The notes under the pieces were generated by a model. That model did not search any database, was not told where the DNA came from, and worked only from the letters and a program-made list of their open reading frames with translations. Below, piece by piece: positions 34,026 through 42,498 of a stretch of DNA of 45,758 nt. This DNA comes from an uncultured Collinsella sp. (GTDB lineage Bacteria; Actinomycetota; Coriobacteriia; Coriobacteriales; Coriobacteriaceae). Both the position numbers and the translations under genes were made by a program. Where the stretch lies: assembly GCA_900542305.1 (NCBI GenBank), contig UQMU01000018.1:1-45758 (forward strand). Direction: 5' to 3'. Position 1 is the stretch's first letter, and every line of letters starts with the position of its first letter.

Positions 34026-35101
34026 TAGAGGTCTCCTCCCTTAAATGGAAGCCCCTGCTCGGCTGCGCGCAGGATGCGCTCGTCGATTTGGGAGCGCACG
34101 ATGTCGTTGGTGGCGACCCAGGCGGCAAAGCTGGCGTTGTCGGGGGCGCCCAGGCCCTCCTGCAGTACCGGCGTCGCCTCGGACAGCGCAAGGACAAGCT
34201 CGTCGGTGGAGCCCACACCCACGTTGACGCGGGCATAGACGCCATCGGGAAACTCGGTTTGGAAGTAGAGTGCCTCGGCTGCGTGCGGACACGAGCGCAC
34301 AAGGATACGCAGGTAGTGCTCGGCGCCCTCGTAGTCCAGTTCGCGCCAAGCCGTGCTCATCAGCGCGATGAGCGTCCACGGGTCCAAGTCGCGCTCCGCA
34401 TCTTTGGGGCGGCGGCGCAGTGGGGTATTCGCGAGGTACGGCACGGAGTGTGCGGAGCGAAAGCGCTTGAGCTCCTCGGCGGGGTATTCGAGCTTTGCCA
34501 TGGCGAGCATCGCGGTGTGGCGGACACCAGCGGGGTCGTTGGGCGCAAAGTCCAAGCTGCGATTCGCGGCTTCGAGCGACATGCGATAGCGGCCGCTAAT
34601 GAGGGCGCGCGATGCCAAGGCGGCAAGCCAGCGCAGATAGGGGCGGCGCGTAAGGTCGCCTGCGGCCTCGCGCTCGTAGGGGTCCTGGGCCGAGGCGATT
34701 TTGAGCGCTAGGTCGTGCTCGACCTCATCGCACTTGGACACCAGGTACTGTACGTATTCCTCGTTGGATTCGGCGGTGAGTGCCGTCAGCATGCGCTGAG
34801 CGTCCCAGTTGGCCGGATCGAGTGCGGCCGCCTCGCGGAGCATGTTCTCGGCAGCTGTCTCTTCTTGCTCTGCCTGGGTATCGTCAGGGATAAAGGGAAT
34901 GCGGTAGTCGACAGCGTCGACCACCTTGGCAATGAGGTGCCCGGCGCGGTCGCGGTCGTGCACGATGAGCGGTGCGGGGTTGCGGGTGAATTGTTCCATC
35001 AGACGCTCTACGGCGGCAGCGTCGGTGAGCGGGATATTGTCGCGGCGCAAGGCCTCAAGAACGAGGCGATGGCAATCCTCTTGAATGGGATCGAATGCCA
35101 T
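34025..35101 (-). CDS. TPR-like helical protein, first of a pair
   Basis: 358 residues. Like its downstream neighbour it is soluble and helical, with TPR-like pairs (SGRYRMSLEAANRSLDFAPNDPAGVRHTAMLAMAKL near 170-205, then AWRELDYEGAEHYLRILVRSCPHAAEALYF). DPAGVR and the SLxFAPND turn resemble ST7-type repeats. I start at ATG 35101 (MAFDPIQED), preceded by AAAGGAGG. It opens the operon that ends with murT-gatD. The two TPR genes look like an old duplication, judged by length, order of helices and the shared WVA/WAN end segments. Function unknown; a scaffold role is only a guess. Confidence 0.75.
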   Translation of the reverse strand: MAFDPIQEDCHRLVLEALRRDNIPLTDAAAVERLMEQFTRNPAPLIVHDRDRAGHLIAKVVDAVDYRIPFIPDDTQAEQEETAAENMLREAAALDPANWDAQRMLTALTAESNEEYVQYLVSKCDEVEHDLALKIASAQDPYEREAAGDLTRRPYLRWLAALASRALISGRYRMSLEAANRSLDFAPNDPAGVRHTAMLAMAKLEYPAEELKRFRSAHSVPYLANTPLRRRPKDAERDLDPWTLIALMSTAWRELDYEGAEHYLRILVRSCPHAAEALYFQTEFPDGVYARVNVGVGSTDELVLALSEATPVLQEGLGAPDNASFAAWVATNDIVRSQIDERILRAAEQGLPFKGGDL

Positions 35102-35600
35102 GGGGCCTCCTTTGCTGCGGTTAGGGTTCAAATGTTTCTATATAAGGTTCTAGTTTACCCGCATGTGGCACACCGGGGGTGCCGCACTTGGACTTGCACC
35201 TTTGCACCACGAAGACGGATGTCGCACAAATGTCGGCACCTTGGACGACCGAGTGGTATCACGGTGCCGCAAACGGTCGATTTTTGGCGGCGAACGGTGC
35301 ATATTTTGGAGGGGCACCGTCCTGCCCAGGATATGTAGTCAACCTTGATAAAACGTTTGCCCAGCTTGGGAGTATGAATGCCGCACAAGGGTCTTCAGGG
35401 ATAGAAAAAACGTTTCATCATTGGCGGCTTTAGGTGAATAACTGACCAACCAGAACGGTAAAATAGTGTTTGTCTGAGCGTTGAGACGTTTAGACATCGC
35501 GCATTGTCATCGCCGGCAACGCGCAAACGGTCCTAACGGAGCCAATCGGGTGCTCCGTTATATACGCAAGTCTAAGAGGGGCTTGTTTAGGAGGCACAGT
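35102..35600. promoter_or_regulatory. Divergent spacer with repeated ACGGTGC boxes
   Basis: No gene seen. ACGGTGC is present at 35261-35267 and 35294-35300, and inverted at 35314-35320; GGCACC/GGTGCC variants occur near 35165-35180 and 35234. TAAAAT at about 35460 could be a -10 box for the alcohol dehydrogenase. TAACGGAGC (35534-35542) pairs with GCTCCGTTA (35552-35560) in its leader. Confidence 0.4.
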
Positions 35601-36824
35601 ATGGGACGTTTTACCAATCCTCGCGATCTGTACTTTGGTGAGGGCGCTCGCCACGAGGTGAAGAACCTCAAGGGCAAGAAGGCCATCATCGTTTCTGGCG
35701 GCAGCTCTATGCGCCGCGGCGGATTCCTGCAGGACGTTGAGGCCGACCTTAAGGAAGGCGGTTTCGAGGTCAAGCTGTTCGAGGGCGTCGAGTCCGACCC
35801 GTCCATCGAGACGGTCATGAAGGGCGCCGAGGCCATGCGCGAGTTCGAGCCCGACTGGATTATCGCCATCGGCGGCGGTTCGCCCATCGATGCCGCTAAG
35901 GCCATGTGGGTCTTCTACGAGTATCCCGAGGAGTCCTTCGACAACATCATCCAGCCGTTCAGCTTCCCCGAGCTGCGTCAGAAGGCTCACTTCTGCGCCA
36001 TCTCCTCTACCTCCGGTACCGCTACCGAGGTCACTGCCTTCTCCGTCATCACCGACTACGCCAAGGGCATTAAGTACCCGCTGGCCGACTTCAACATCAC
36101 CCCTGATGTCGCCATCGTCGACCCCGAGCTCACCTACACCATGCCCGCCAAGCTGTGCGCTCACACCGGCATGGACGCTCTGACCCACTGCATGGAGGCC
36201 TACGTTTCCACCTGCGCCTCTATGTTCACCGATGCCAACGCTCTGCACGGCATCCGCGAGATCGTCGAGTGGCTGCCCAAGTCCTATGCTGGCGACCATG
36301 AGGCCCGTCAGCACATGCACGAGGCTCAGTGCATCGCCGGTATCGCCTTCTCCTCGGGCCTGCTCGGCATCGTTCACTCCATGGCTCACAAGACCGGTGC
36401 TGCCTTCGAGAACGGCCACATCATCCACGGTGCTGCTAACGCCATGTACCTGGGCAAGGTCATCCAGTGGAACTCCAAGGATCCCCGTGCTGCCGAGCGT
36501 TACGCTTACGTGGCCAAGGAGATCCTGCACCTTCCCGGCGAGACCAACGAGGAGCTCATCGCTGCACTCGTCCAGAAGATTCGCGACCTCAACGACCAGC
36601 TCAACATTCCGCAGTCCATCAAGGATTACGCGAATGGTGGCGTGAAGGTCGACGCCGAGAACCCGCAGATGGTTTCCGAGGAGGAGTTCCTCGCCAAGCT
36701 GCCCGAGATCGCCGCGAACGCCGAGCAGGACGCTTGCACGCCCGAGAACCCGCGTGAGACCAAGGCTGCCGACTTCGAGAAGATCCTCAAGGCCTGCTAC
36801 TACGACACCGACATCGATTTCTAA
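35601..36824 (+). CDS. Iron-containing alcohol dehydrogenase
   Basis: 407 residues, group III NAD(P)H-dependent alcohol dehydrogenase, close in style to butanol/methanol-type enzymes. It would reoxidise NADH by reducing an aldehyde during fermentation, or run in reverse. The nucleotide-binding GGGSPIDAAKAMW is near 92-104, and metal ligands are in MDALTHCMEAYVS near 192-204 and HSMAHKTGAAFENGHIIHGAANA near 260-282. The start ATG at 35601 has TAGGAGG upstream; the longer frame to the left has no ribosome site. Strong codon bias suggests high expression. It is followed by a terminator and then gldA. Confidence 0.93.
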   Translation: MGRFTNPRDLYFGEGARHEVKNLKGKKAIIVSGGSSMRRGGFLQDVEADLKEGGFEVKLFEGVESDPSIETVMKGAEAMREFEPDWIIAIGGGSPIDAAKAMWVFYEYPEESFDNIIQPFSFPELRQKAHFCAISSTSGTATEVTAFSVITDYAKGIKYPLADFNITPDVAIVDPELTYTMPAKLCAHTGMDALTHCMEAYVSTCASMFTDANALHGIREIVEWLPKSYAGDHEARQHMHEAQCIAGIAFSSGLLGIVHSMAHKTGAAFENGHIIHGAANAMYLGKVIQWNSKDPRAAERYAYVAKEILHLPGETNEELIAALVQKIRDLNDQLNIPQSIKDYANGGVKVDAENPQMVSEEEFLAKLPEIAANAEQDACTPENPRETKAADFEKILKACYYDTDIDF

Positions 36825-36845
36825 TCGACTCTTGTTATCGTAACG

Positions 36846-36890
36846 AGGGGCTCCGCACGTATCTGTACGGAGCCCCTTTCTTTTTTCTTT
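36846..36890 (+). terminator. Terminator of the alcohol dehydrogenase gene
   Basis: GGGGCTCCG (36846-36854) pairs with CGGAGCCCC (36867-36875), followed by TTTCTTTTTTCTTTT. Confidence 0.95.
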
Positions 36891-36907
36891 TAGAGAATGG
36901 GATAGTT

Positions 36908-38008
36908 ATGGCTGCAATTTTCAATAGCCCCAGCAAGTACATCCAGGGTCCGGACGAGCTCGCCAAGCTCGGCTCTTACGTTGAGCCGCTCGGCGCTAAG
37001 GCCCTCGTCATCGTGACGCCTTCGGGCAAGAAGCGCGTCGGTGCCAAGATCGAGGGCGGTTTTACCGAGGCTAAGGCCGAGCTGCTGTTTGAGGACTTTA
37101 ACGGCGAGTGCTCCAAGGGCGAGGTCGATCGCCTGGTTGCGCTCGCTCGCGACAACGGTTGCGACATCATCGTCGGCGTCGGTGGCGGCAAGATCCTCGA
37201 CACCGCGAAGGCCGTCGCCTATTACCTGGAGTCCCCGGTTATCATTTGCCCCACCATTGCTTCGACCGATGCCCCGTGTTCGGCGCTTTCGGTGCTCTAT
37301 ACCGATGACGGCCAGTTCGACAAATACCTCTTCCTTAAGGCAAACCCCAATATCGTCCTTATGGATACGACGGTTATCGCGGCGAGCCCGGTGCGCCTGA
37401 CGGTTTCCGGTATGGGCGATGCGCTCGCAACCTATTTCGAGGCTCAGGCGACGCACGATGCCGACGGCGGCACCTGCGCCGGCGGCAAGGGCGGAATGGC
37501 CGGTCTGGCGCTCGCCAAGCTCTGCTACGAGACGCTTATGGCCGATGGCGTCAAGGCCAAGGTCGCGCTGGAGAAGGGCGCGCTCACGCCTGCCGTCGAG
37601 CACATCATTGAGGCCAATACGCTGCTTTCGGGCATTGGCTTTGAGAGCTCGGGCCTTGCCGCTGCTCATGCCATCCACAATGGTCTGACGATGCTGCCCG
37701 AGTGCCACGGCATGTATCACGGCGAGAAGGTCGCCTTCGGCACTATCGTCCAGCTGGTACTCGAGGATGCCCCGACCGAGAAGCTCGAGGAAGTCTTGGG
37801 CTTCTGCATTGAGCTTGGCCTGCCGGTCACGATGAAGGAACTTGGCGTTGCCGAGCTTACGCGCGAGCAGGCCATGATTGTTGCCGAGGCCGCGTGCGCG
37901 CCCGAGGACACCATGTGCAATATGCCGTTTGAGGTGACGCCCGAGATGGTCGCAAACGCCATCCTGGGTGCCGACGCACTGGGTCATTATTACCTTATGG
38001 ATGAGTAA
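36908..38008 (+). CDS. gldA: Glycerol dehydrogenase
   Basis: 366 residues, the typical size. Oxidises glycerol to dihydroxyacetone with NAD. It shows the N-terminal SPSKYIQGPDELAKL, the NAD-binding GVGGGKILDTAKAVA near 94-108, zinc ligands in GDALATYFEA near 173, AAHAIHNGL near 256 and MYHGEKVAFG near 271, and the C-terminal MCNMPFEVTPEMVANAIL. GAGAATGGGATAG precedes the ATG at a less than ideal distance. It follows the Fe-ADH gene after a terminator, so it probably has its own promoter within 80 bases, or depends on read-through. Together they suggest glycerol or polyol fermentation. Confidence 0.96.
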   Translation: MAAIFNSPSKYIQGPDELAKLGSYVEPLGAKALVIVTPSGKKRVGAKIEGGFTEAKAELLFEDFNGECSKGEVDRLVALARDNGCDIIVGVGGGKILDTAKAVAYYLESPVIICPTIASTDAPCSALSVLYTDDGQFDKYLFLKANPNIVLMDTTVIAASPVRLTVSGMGDALATYFEAQATHDADGGTCAGGKGGMAGLALAKLCYETLMADGVKAKVALEKGALTPAVEHIIEANTLLSGIGFESSGLAAAHAIHNGLTMLPECHGMYHGEKVAFGTIVQLVLEDAPTEKLEEVLGFCIELGLPVTMKELGVAELTREQAMIVAEAACAPEDTMCNMPFEVTPEMVANAILGADALGHYYLMDE

Positions 38009-38022
38009 ACTAAGGTAAGGAA

Positions 38023-38057
38023 GGGGCAAAGCCGACAGATGGCTTTGCCCCTTTTTT
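38023..38057 (+). terminator. Terminator of gldA
   Basis: GGGGCAAAGCC (38023-38033) and GGCTTTGCCCC (38041-38051) form an 11-bp perfect stem with a 7-base loop, followed by TTTTTT. Confidence 0.96.
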
Positions 38058-38134
38058 GCTATGGTGCAAAGTGGCCTGTCTCCAATGCACAAGTTGGTGC
38101 AGAGGGCAGGTTACTTTGCGCCAATCGTTGTTTG

Positions 38135-38491
38135 ATGAAGGGCGGATTCTCGTATGGCGCTCCCATGGTTTATGGCGGTCCGGGCCGGTATGTTCAGGGG
38201 CCGGGAGAGCTCTCGCGTCAAGGCAGATTTCTGTCATGGCTGGGGTGCTCCGCCTATGTCCTGTTTGACCAAGGCACCGAGGATCGACTGTGCAAACAGG
38301 TTGTCGATGGATTTCTGGGCGAAGATCTAAGCGAGCCGTTCTTTAAGATTTATGACGGTCCGTGCAGCGAGATTTCCGATGTCGACCTGCAAGGTGTTGC
38401 AAATGCGGTCTTTAGTAACGAGCGTAACATGGCCAACGAGCAGGCCAAGGTGACCAAACAGAAGCTCGTGCAGCTCATGTGCGAGGCATAG
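38135..38491 (+). pseudogene. Internally deleted glycerol-dehydrogenase-like gene
   Basis: 118 codons. The first 80 resemble the GldA N-terminus: PGRYVQGPGELSRQG here against SPSKYIQGPDELAKLG in the complete gene upstream, followed by a matching Rossmann strand (AYVLFDQGTEDRL). After DVDLQGVANA the frame reads FSNERNMANEQAKVTKQKLVQLM, which resembles the GldA C-terminal end (EDTMCNMPFEVTPEMVANAIL). The NAD glycine-rich loop and all metal ligands, about 240 residues, are missing, yet the frame stays open. It is best read as a relic of a second gldA-family gene. The alternative, a small functional domain protein, cannot be excluded. Confidence 0.7.
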
Positions 38492-38642
38492 CTTGGCGCT
38501 TGATCGACCTTGTGCAATCGGGGCGGCGATAAGCCATGGGCTATTTGCCGCAAAGATGCGCCGCGTGTAATTTACCCGAGGCGTGGGCCGATGGCGTATC
38601 ATTATCTCTTGCTTGTTTGCACTGCTCAGGGAGGGGCCGCGC

Positions 38643-39896
38643 ATGGCGCAGGAACACGATCTGTTTGATGACATTATCGAGATCAGCAAGGGTTTCGACT
38701 TTCTAAAAAACCCGCTTGGCGGTGTGACCGATGCGCTCGATCCGTCGGCGCCGCAGTGGAATCCTGCCGACTACAAGGAGCGTCCGCGTGGCAACACCAT
38801 TCCGTGCCTGACCTGCAAAAACGAAAAGAGCAGCTGCACCGCGTGCATGGACGTTTGCCCGGTCGACGCTATCGAGGTCGAGGAAGACGCTATCGAGATC
38901 CTCGACTCCTGTCGCAAGTGCGGCCTGTGCGCCGCTGCCTGTCCGACCGAGGCGATCATTTCGCCGCGCCTGGCGCCCAAAAACCTGTATGACGATATCG
39001 TCTCTGCTGCTACGAGCCACGAGACCGCCTACGTCACCTGCACGCGCGCCCTCAAGCGCATGCCGCGCGAAAACGAGGTCGTCGTTGCCTGCGTGGGCGA
39101 TATTACGGCCGAGACCTGGTTCTCGGTACTGGCGGACTATCCCAACGTGAGTGTGTACCTGCCGTTGGGTGTGTGCGATAAATGCCGCAACACCGGTGGT
39201 GAGGACATTCTGGGCGAGGCCATTGCTACCGCCGAGGAGTGGGCGGGCACGGGCATGGGTCTGGAGGTCGATCCCAAGAGCCTCAAGTGCCATAAGCGCC
39301 GCGAGTACGAGCGCAAGGAGTACATGGAAAAGATCGCCCGCACCACTGGCCTTACCGTGACCAAGCTCAACCCGGCAACGGCGGCGCTGGCCTCGGTGAC
39401 GCAGAAACTCAAAGCCCACCGCCACCAGATTACCCAGTTGGAGCGCACGCTCAACACCATGTGCGGCACCACGACGACCAAGCGTCGCCGTTCGCTCACG
39501 CACGGGCGGCAGCTGGTGCTCTCGACGCTGCAGAACCACCCCGAGCTTGCCCAGAATATGCAGGTGAGCACACCGGAATGCGATTTTGACAAGTGCACGT
39601 CGTGCGGAGAGTGCGTCAACGTGTGCCCCACGTTTGCCTGCGATTTGGTGGGAAGCGGTCGCTTTGCACTGGAGTCCACGTATTGCCTAGGTTGCGGAGC
39701 CTGCGTCAAGGTGTGCCCCGAGCATGCGCTCAAGCTGGTCGAGCACGATGCGTCCAATCTGGTCGTTGTCGACCCCGAGGCCGAGGAAAAGGCCGCTCAG
39801 AAGGCGAAGGCTCACGAAGAAGCTGAGAAGGTTAAGGCCGAGGCAAAGGCCAAGCTGGACAAGATGCTCGACCAGGTGGAAAAGCTCGCGGACTAG
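38643..39896 (+). CDS. Four-cluster 4Fe-4S ferredoxin-type protein with coiled-coil tail
   Basis: 417 residues. The N-terminal ferredoxin domain has CLTCKN...CTACMDVCP and CRKCGLCAAACP (about 57-103); the C-terminal one has CTSCGECVNVCP and CLGCGACVKVCP (about 319-362). Together that is four predicted [4Fe-4S] clusters. Between them is a 200-residue domain with further cysteines (CVGD, CDKC, CHKR) that I do not recognise. The tail (about 375-417) is Lys/Glu/Ala-rich and likely a coiled coil. No membrane segment is seen. I choose ATG 38643 after GGGAGGGG. It likely carries electrons in the cytoplasm; its redox partner is not adjacent. It is not a standard ferredoxin family by length. Confidence 0.8.
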   Translation: MAQEHDLFDDIIEISKGFDFLKNPLGGVTDALDPSAPQWNPADYKERPRGNTIPCLTCKNEKSSCTACMDVCPVDAIEVEEDAIEILDSCRKCGLCAAACPTEAIISPRLAPKNLYDDIVSAATSHETAYVTCTRALKRMPRENEVVVACVGDITAETWFSVLADYPNVSVYLPLGVCDKCRNTGGEDILGEAIATAEEWAGTGMGLEVDPKSLKCHKRREYERKEYMEKIARTTGLTVTKLNPATAALASVTQKLKAHRHQITQLERTLNTMCGTTTTKRRRSLTHGRQLVLSTLQNHPELAQNMQVSTPECDFDKCTSCGECVNVCPTFACDLVGSGRFALESTYCLGCGACVKVCPEHALKLVEHDASNLVVVDPEAEEKAAQKAKAHEEAEKVKAEAKAKLDKMLDQVEKLAD

Positions 39897-40010
39897 TCAG
39901 CGAGCTCTATCTCTGCTTCATTTGCGCCGTCGTGGTGTCCGGATTCGCCCGGATGCTGCGGCGGCGCTATACTTATACGGTTTGAAGTACCTGTACCAAA
40001 AGGAGCTGTC

Positions 40011-41087
40011 GTGTCCCTTTCCATCGGTATCGTGGGCCTGCCCAACGTGGGCAAGTCGACGCTGTTCACCGCGCTTACCAAAAAGACCGGCCTTGCCGCC
40101 AACTACCCGTTCGCCACGATCGACCCCAACGTGGGTATCGTCGACGTGCCCGATAGCCGCCTGCAAAAGCTCGCCGACATCGTTAACCCGGGTCGCATTG
40201 TGCCGGCTACGGTCGAGTTTGTCGACATCGCTGGCCTGGTGAAGGGTGCCAACGAGGGCGAGGGCCTGGGCAACCAGTTCCTGGCAAATATCCGCGAGAC
40301 CGATGCCATCTGCGAGGTCGTGCGCTACTTTAAGGACCCCAACGTCATGCGCGAGGTGGGCCGCACGGGCGAGTTCGTCGACCCCGTCGGCGACGCCGAC
40401 ACCATCATGACCGAGCTTATCCTGGCCGACATGGGCACGCTCGAGAAGCAGCTGCCTAAGCTCGAGAAGGAGGCCAAGCGCGACAAGGAGCTCATGCCCA
40501 AGTTTGAGGTCGCCAAGCGCCTGCTCGCCTGGCTCAACGAGGGCAAGCGCGCCGCGTCCATGGAGATGACCGACGAGGAGCGTGCCGCTGCCAAGGGCCT
40601 GTTCCTGCTCACCATGAAGCCCATCCTGTATGTGGCCAACGTAGACGAGGACATGCTCAACGAGGACCTGGCGCCCATCGATGGCGTCAAGCCGCTGCCG
40701 ATCTGCGCCAAGATCGAGGCCGAGCTTTCCGAGCTCGATCCCGAGGACGCTGCCGACTACCTGGAGAGCCTGGGCCTGGAGCAGCCCGGTCTGGACGTGC
40801 TCGCGCAGGCAGCCTACAAGCTGCTCGGTCTGCAGTCGTTCTTTACGGCCGGCGAGATGGAGGTCAAGGCCTGGACGGTTCGCCAGGGCGCGACCGCTCC
40901 GCAGGCCGCCGGTGTTATCCATACCGACTTTGAGCGCGGCTTTATTAAGGCCGAGGTCATTGGCTATGACGACTACATCGAGCTCGGCGGTGAGCAGGGC
41001 GCCAAGGCCGCCGGCAAACTGCGTATTGAGGGCAAGGACTATGTCATGGCCGATGGCGACGTCGTGCACTTCCGCTTTAACGTGTAA
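40011..41087 (+). CDS. ychF: YchF/OLA1-family ATPase
   Basis: 358 residues, a translation-linked P-loop protein that prefers ATP to GTP and responds to oxidative stress in other bacteria. G1 is GLPNVGKST (8-16), followed by NYPFATIDPNVG; G3 is DIAGLVKGANEGEGLGNQFL near 67-86. In place of the GTP-specific NKxD it has NVDE, the family mark of ATP preference. The C-terminal TGS-like domain ends in KDYVMADGDVVHFRFNV. It starts with GTG 40011, with AAAAGGAG in front. The DUF1648-type gene begins 11 bases after its stop. Confidence 0.96.
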   Translation: MSLSIGIVGLPNVGKSTLFTALTKKTGLAANYPFATIDPNVGIVDVPDSRLQKLADIVNPGRIVPATVEFVDIAGLVKGANEGEGLGNQFLANIRETDAICEVVRYFKDPNVMREVGRTGEFVDPVGDADTIMTELILADMGTLEKQLPKLEKEAKRDKELMPKFEVAKRLLAWLNEGKRAASMEMTDEERAAAKGLFLLTMKPILYVANVDEDMLNEDLAPIDGVKPLPICAKIEAELSELDPEDAADYLESLGLEQPGLDVLAQAAYKLLGLQSFFTAGEMEVKAWTVRQGATAPQAAGVIHTDFERGFIKAEVIGYDDYIELGGEQGAKAAGKLRIEGKDYVMADGDVVHFRFNV

Positions 41088-41098
41088 GGGCGACGCAT

Positions 41099-41482
41099 AT
41101 GTTTAAATACGGCAAAAAAGCTGGCTACATGGGTATTGCGCTGCTCGTACTTGCGGTGATTCCACTGGTGGTCGCAGCGTGCGTTATCCCCAACATTGGT
41201 CCCGAGGTGGCAACGAAGTTTAATGCCGCCGGCGAGGCGACGCGCTGGGGCAAGAGCTACGAGCTGTTGGCGCTGCCGGTACTCAATCTGCTGCTGAGCG
41301 TGGCGACGTACTTTACGGCGGGACGCCAGGCAAAAAATAATGATGACTCCGCCGCCATGGCGCGCATCGTGTGCGAGCGCTACCTGCGCAACGGTTGCAT
41401 CACGGGTGTGTTCCTCAACGTGATCAACGTTTACTTTATGTACTCGGCGATTACCGGAACGGGCTTTGGCTTTGGTTTCTAG
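41099..41482 (+). CDS. Small membrane protein, DUF1648/SdpI-like
   Basis: 127 residues. Three hydrophobic segments are visible: about 10-30 (MGIALLVLAVIPLVVAACVI), 53-70 (LLALPVLNLLLSVATYF) and 98-120. Between the first two lies NIGPEVATKFNAAGEATRWGKSYE, the short polar pattern typical of DUF1648 (P, N/H, G and G-rich), the N-terminal part of SdpI-type immunity proteins. It follows ychF closely and probably shares its transcript. In Bacillus, SdpI gives immunity to a secreted toxin; no such toxin is nearby, so the role is open. Confidence 0.72.
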   Translation: MFKYGKKAGYMGIALLVLAVIPLVVAACVIPNIGPEVATKFNAAGEATRWGKSYELLALPVLNLLLSVATYFTAGRQAKNNDDSAAMARIVCERYLRNGCITGVFLNVINVYFMYSAITGTGFGFGF

Positions 41483-41491
41483 CTTGTCCTT

Positions 41492-41881
41492 TTAGGCAAC
41501 GAGCCTGCAAGCATATTCGATGGCTGCTGCGAGGCCGCCGCTCGATCGTGGTTTAAAGACCATGTCGGCGGCGGCCTCGTTTTCGTATCCGGCGCCGCGA
41601 AGACAGAGCGCGATACCGGCTTCCAGGAGAAGAGGCAGACCGCGTTGGCTGGTTGCGATTACGGCAGCCTGATTGAGCGGGCAGCTGTGCGTCTGGCATT
41701 GGATGGCAAGTTCACCTTGCGCCGGGCAAGGGACCAGAACGGTGGCGACGCGACTTGATAGCAATGCAAATGCTGTGCGCTCATCGGGTGAAAGGCATTC
41801 GGCTTCAACGACGACGAGCTTGGGCGGCGCGCTGTTTGTGCGAGGCGTGGCTCGGTACATGCGGACCGAAGAACCCGACAT
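41492..41881 (-). CDS. Small HAD-like protein without catalytic aspartates
   Basis: 129 residues from ATG 41881, which has AGGAG 6 bases upstream. The C-terminal half, NQAAVIATSQRGLPLLLEAGIA then GAGYENEAAADMVFKPRSSGGLAAAIEYA, follows the pattern of motif IV and the ending of Cof-type HAD phosphatases (VIAIGDSxNDLPML...AMGNA...AADYVT...GVAxAIE). The catalytic GDxxND is replaced by TSQRG and the nucleophile Asp near the N-terminus is absent (LVVVEAE). It would therefore be non-catalytic if this likeness is real. Three Cys lie in the middle. It is divergent from an XRE regulator around a perfect palindrome, and converges on the DUF1648-type gene. I do not know its role. Confidence 0.6.
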   Translation of the reverse strand: MSGSSVRMYRATPRTNSAPPKLVVVEAECLSPDERTAFALLSSRVATVLVPCPAQGELAIQCQTHSCPLNQAAVIATSQRGLPLLLEAGIALCLRGAGYENEAAADMVFKPRSSGGLAAAIEYACRLVA

Positions 41882-41904
41882 AGAAAACTCCTGTGTATTC
41901 GGCA

Positions 41905-41928
41905 AAACGTAAACTATAGTTTACGTTT
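41905..41928. promoter_or_regulatory. Perfect 24-bp palindromic operator
   Basis: AAACGTAAAC-TATA-GTTTACGTTT reads identically on both strands over 24 bp. It sits in the 76-bp spacer between the divergent HAD-like and XRE genes, and its centre contains TATAGT/ACTATA, which can serve as a -10 box in either direction. It is the obvious binding site for the XRE protein, blocking both promoters. Confidence 0.85.
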
Positions 41929-41957
41929 ATGTTCGGCTCCATTTCAAACTCGGCTGC

Positions 41958-42176
41958 ATGGACGAACGTGCGAAACAGATTCTTGGTAGGCGGGTCGAAG
42001 AGACACGCAGAGACCTTGGTATCTCCAAGGTTGATTTTTGTGTGGCGACAGGAATCAGCCGACCCTACCTCGACCGAATCGAAGATGGGACGGCAAATTT
42101 CACGCTCAAGGTTCTATTTAAGATCGCGCCCGCACTCGGCATGACGGTATCTGAGCTTCTCGAGGGTATCGAATAG
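41958..42176 (+). CDS. XRE-family helix-turn-helix regulator
   Basis: 72 residues, a single Cro/CI-type HTH. The DNA-binding helices are LGISKVDFCVATGISRPYLDRIEDG (about 20-44), followed by TLKVLFKIAPALGMTVSELLEG. There is no sensor domain. No good ribosome site precedes the ATG, and the 5' untranslated part would be only about 30 bases. By position it represses itself and the divergent HAD-like gene through the palindrome at 41905-41928. Antitoxin function is possible but unproven. Confidence 0.88.
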   Translation: MDERAKQILGRRVEETRRDLGISKVDFCVATGISRPYLDRIEDGTANFTLKVLFKIAPALGMTVSELLEGIE

Positions 42177-42498
42177 GGCGTTCCCCCGCTGTATTTGACG
42201 CTCTTTGGGCGGGTCCCCCCTGGTTGCGATGTGCAAAATCGCGAGTATTCAGCACCAGTTCGGCCGTAGATGGTAGCTCGAGCGGCTGGCTTTGCCTTTT
42301 TGACAGTAGATAATCCACACGTTAAATAAAAATGAGGAATAAATATTTACTAGACGGACCCTTCGTCCTAAAAGTTCGTCTAACAATCGGCCGATTCTAT
42401 GCCTCCGGAGGAGAAATTGCAGAATACTCCGATTTTTGCACGGCCTGAGGGGGACCACCTGTCGTTTAAGGCTGCGATAAGTGGAGCTGCCTTAGGGA
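42177..42498. other. Convergent spacer between XRE gene and asparaginase
   Basis: No gene seen. An AT-rich patch (about 42315-42352) is followed by TAGACG (about 42352) and CGTCTA (about 42376), an inverted pair that could be a weak terminator for one of the convergent genes. Confidence 0.35.
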
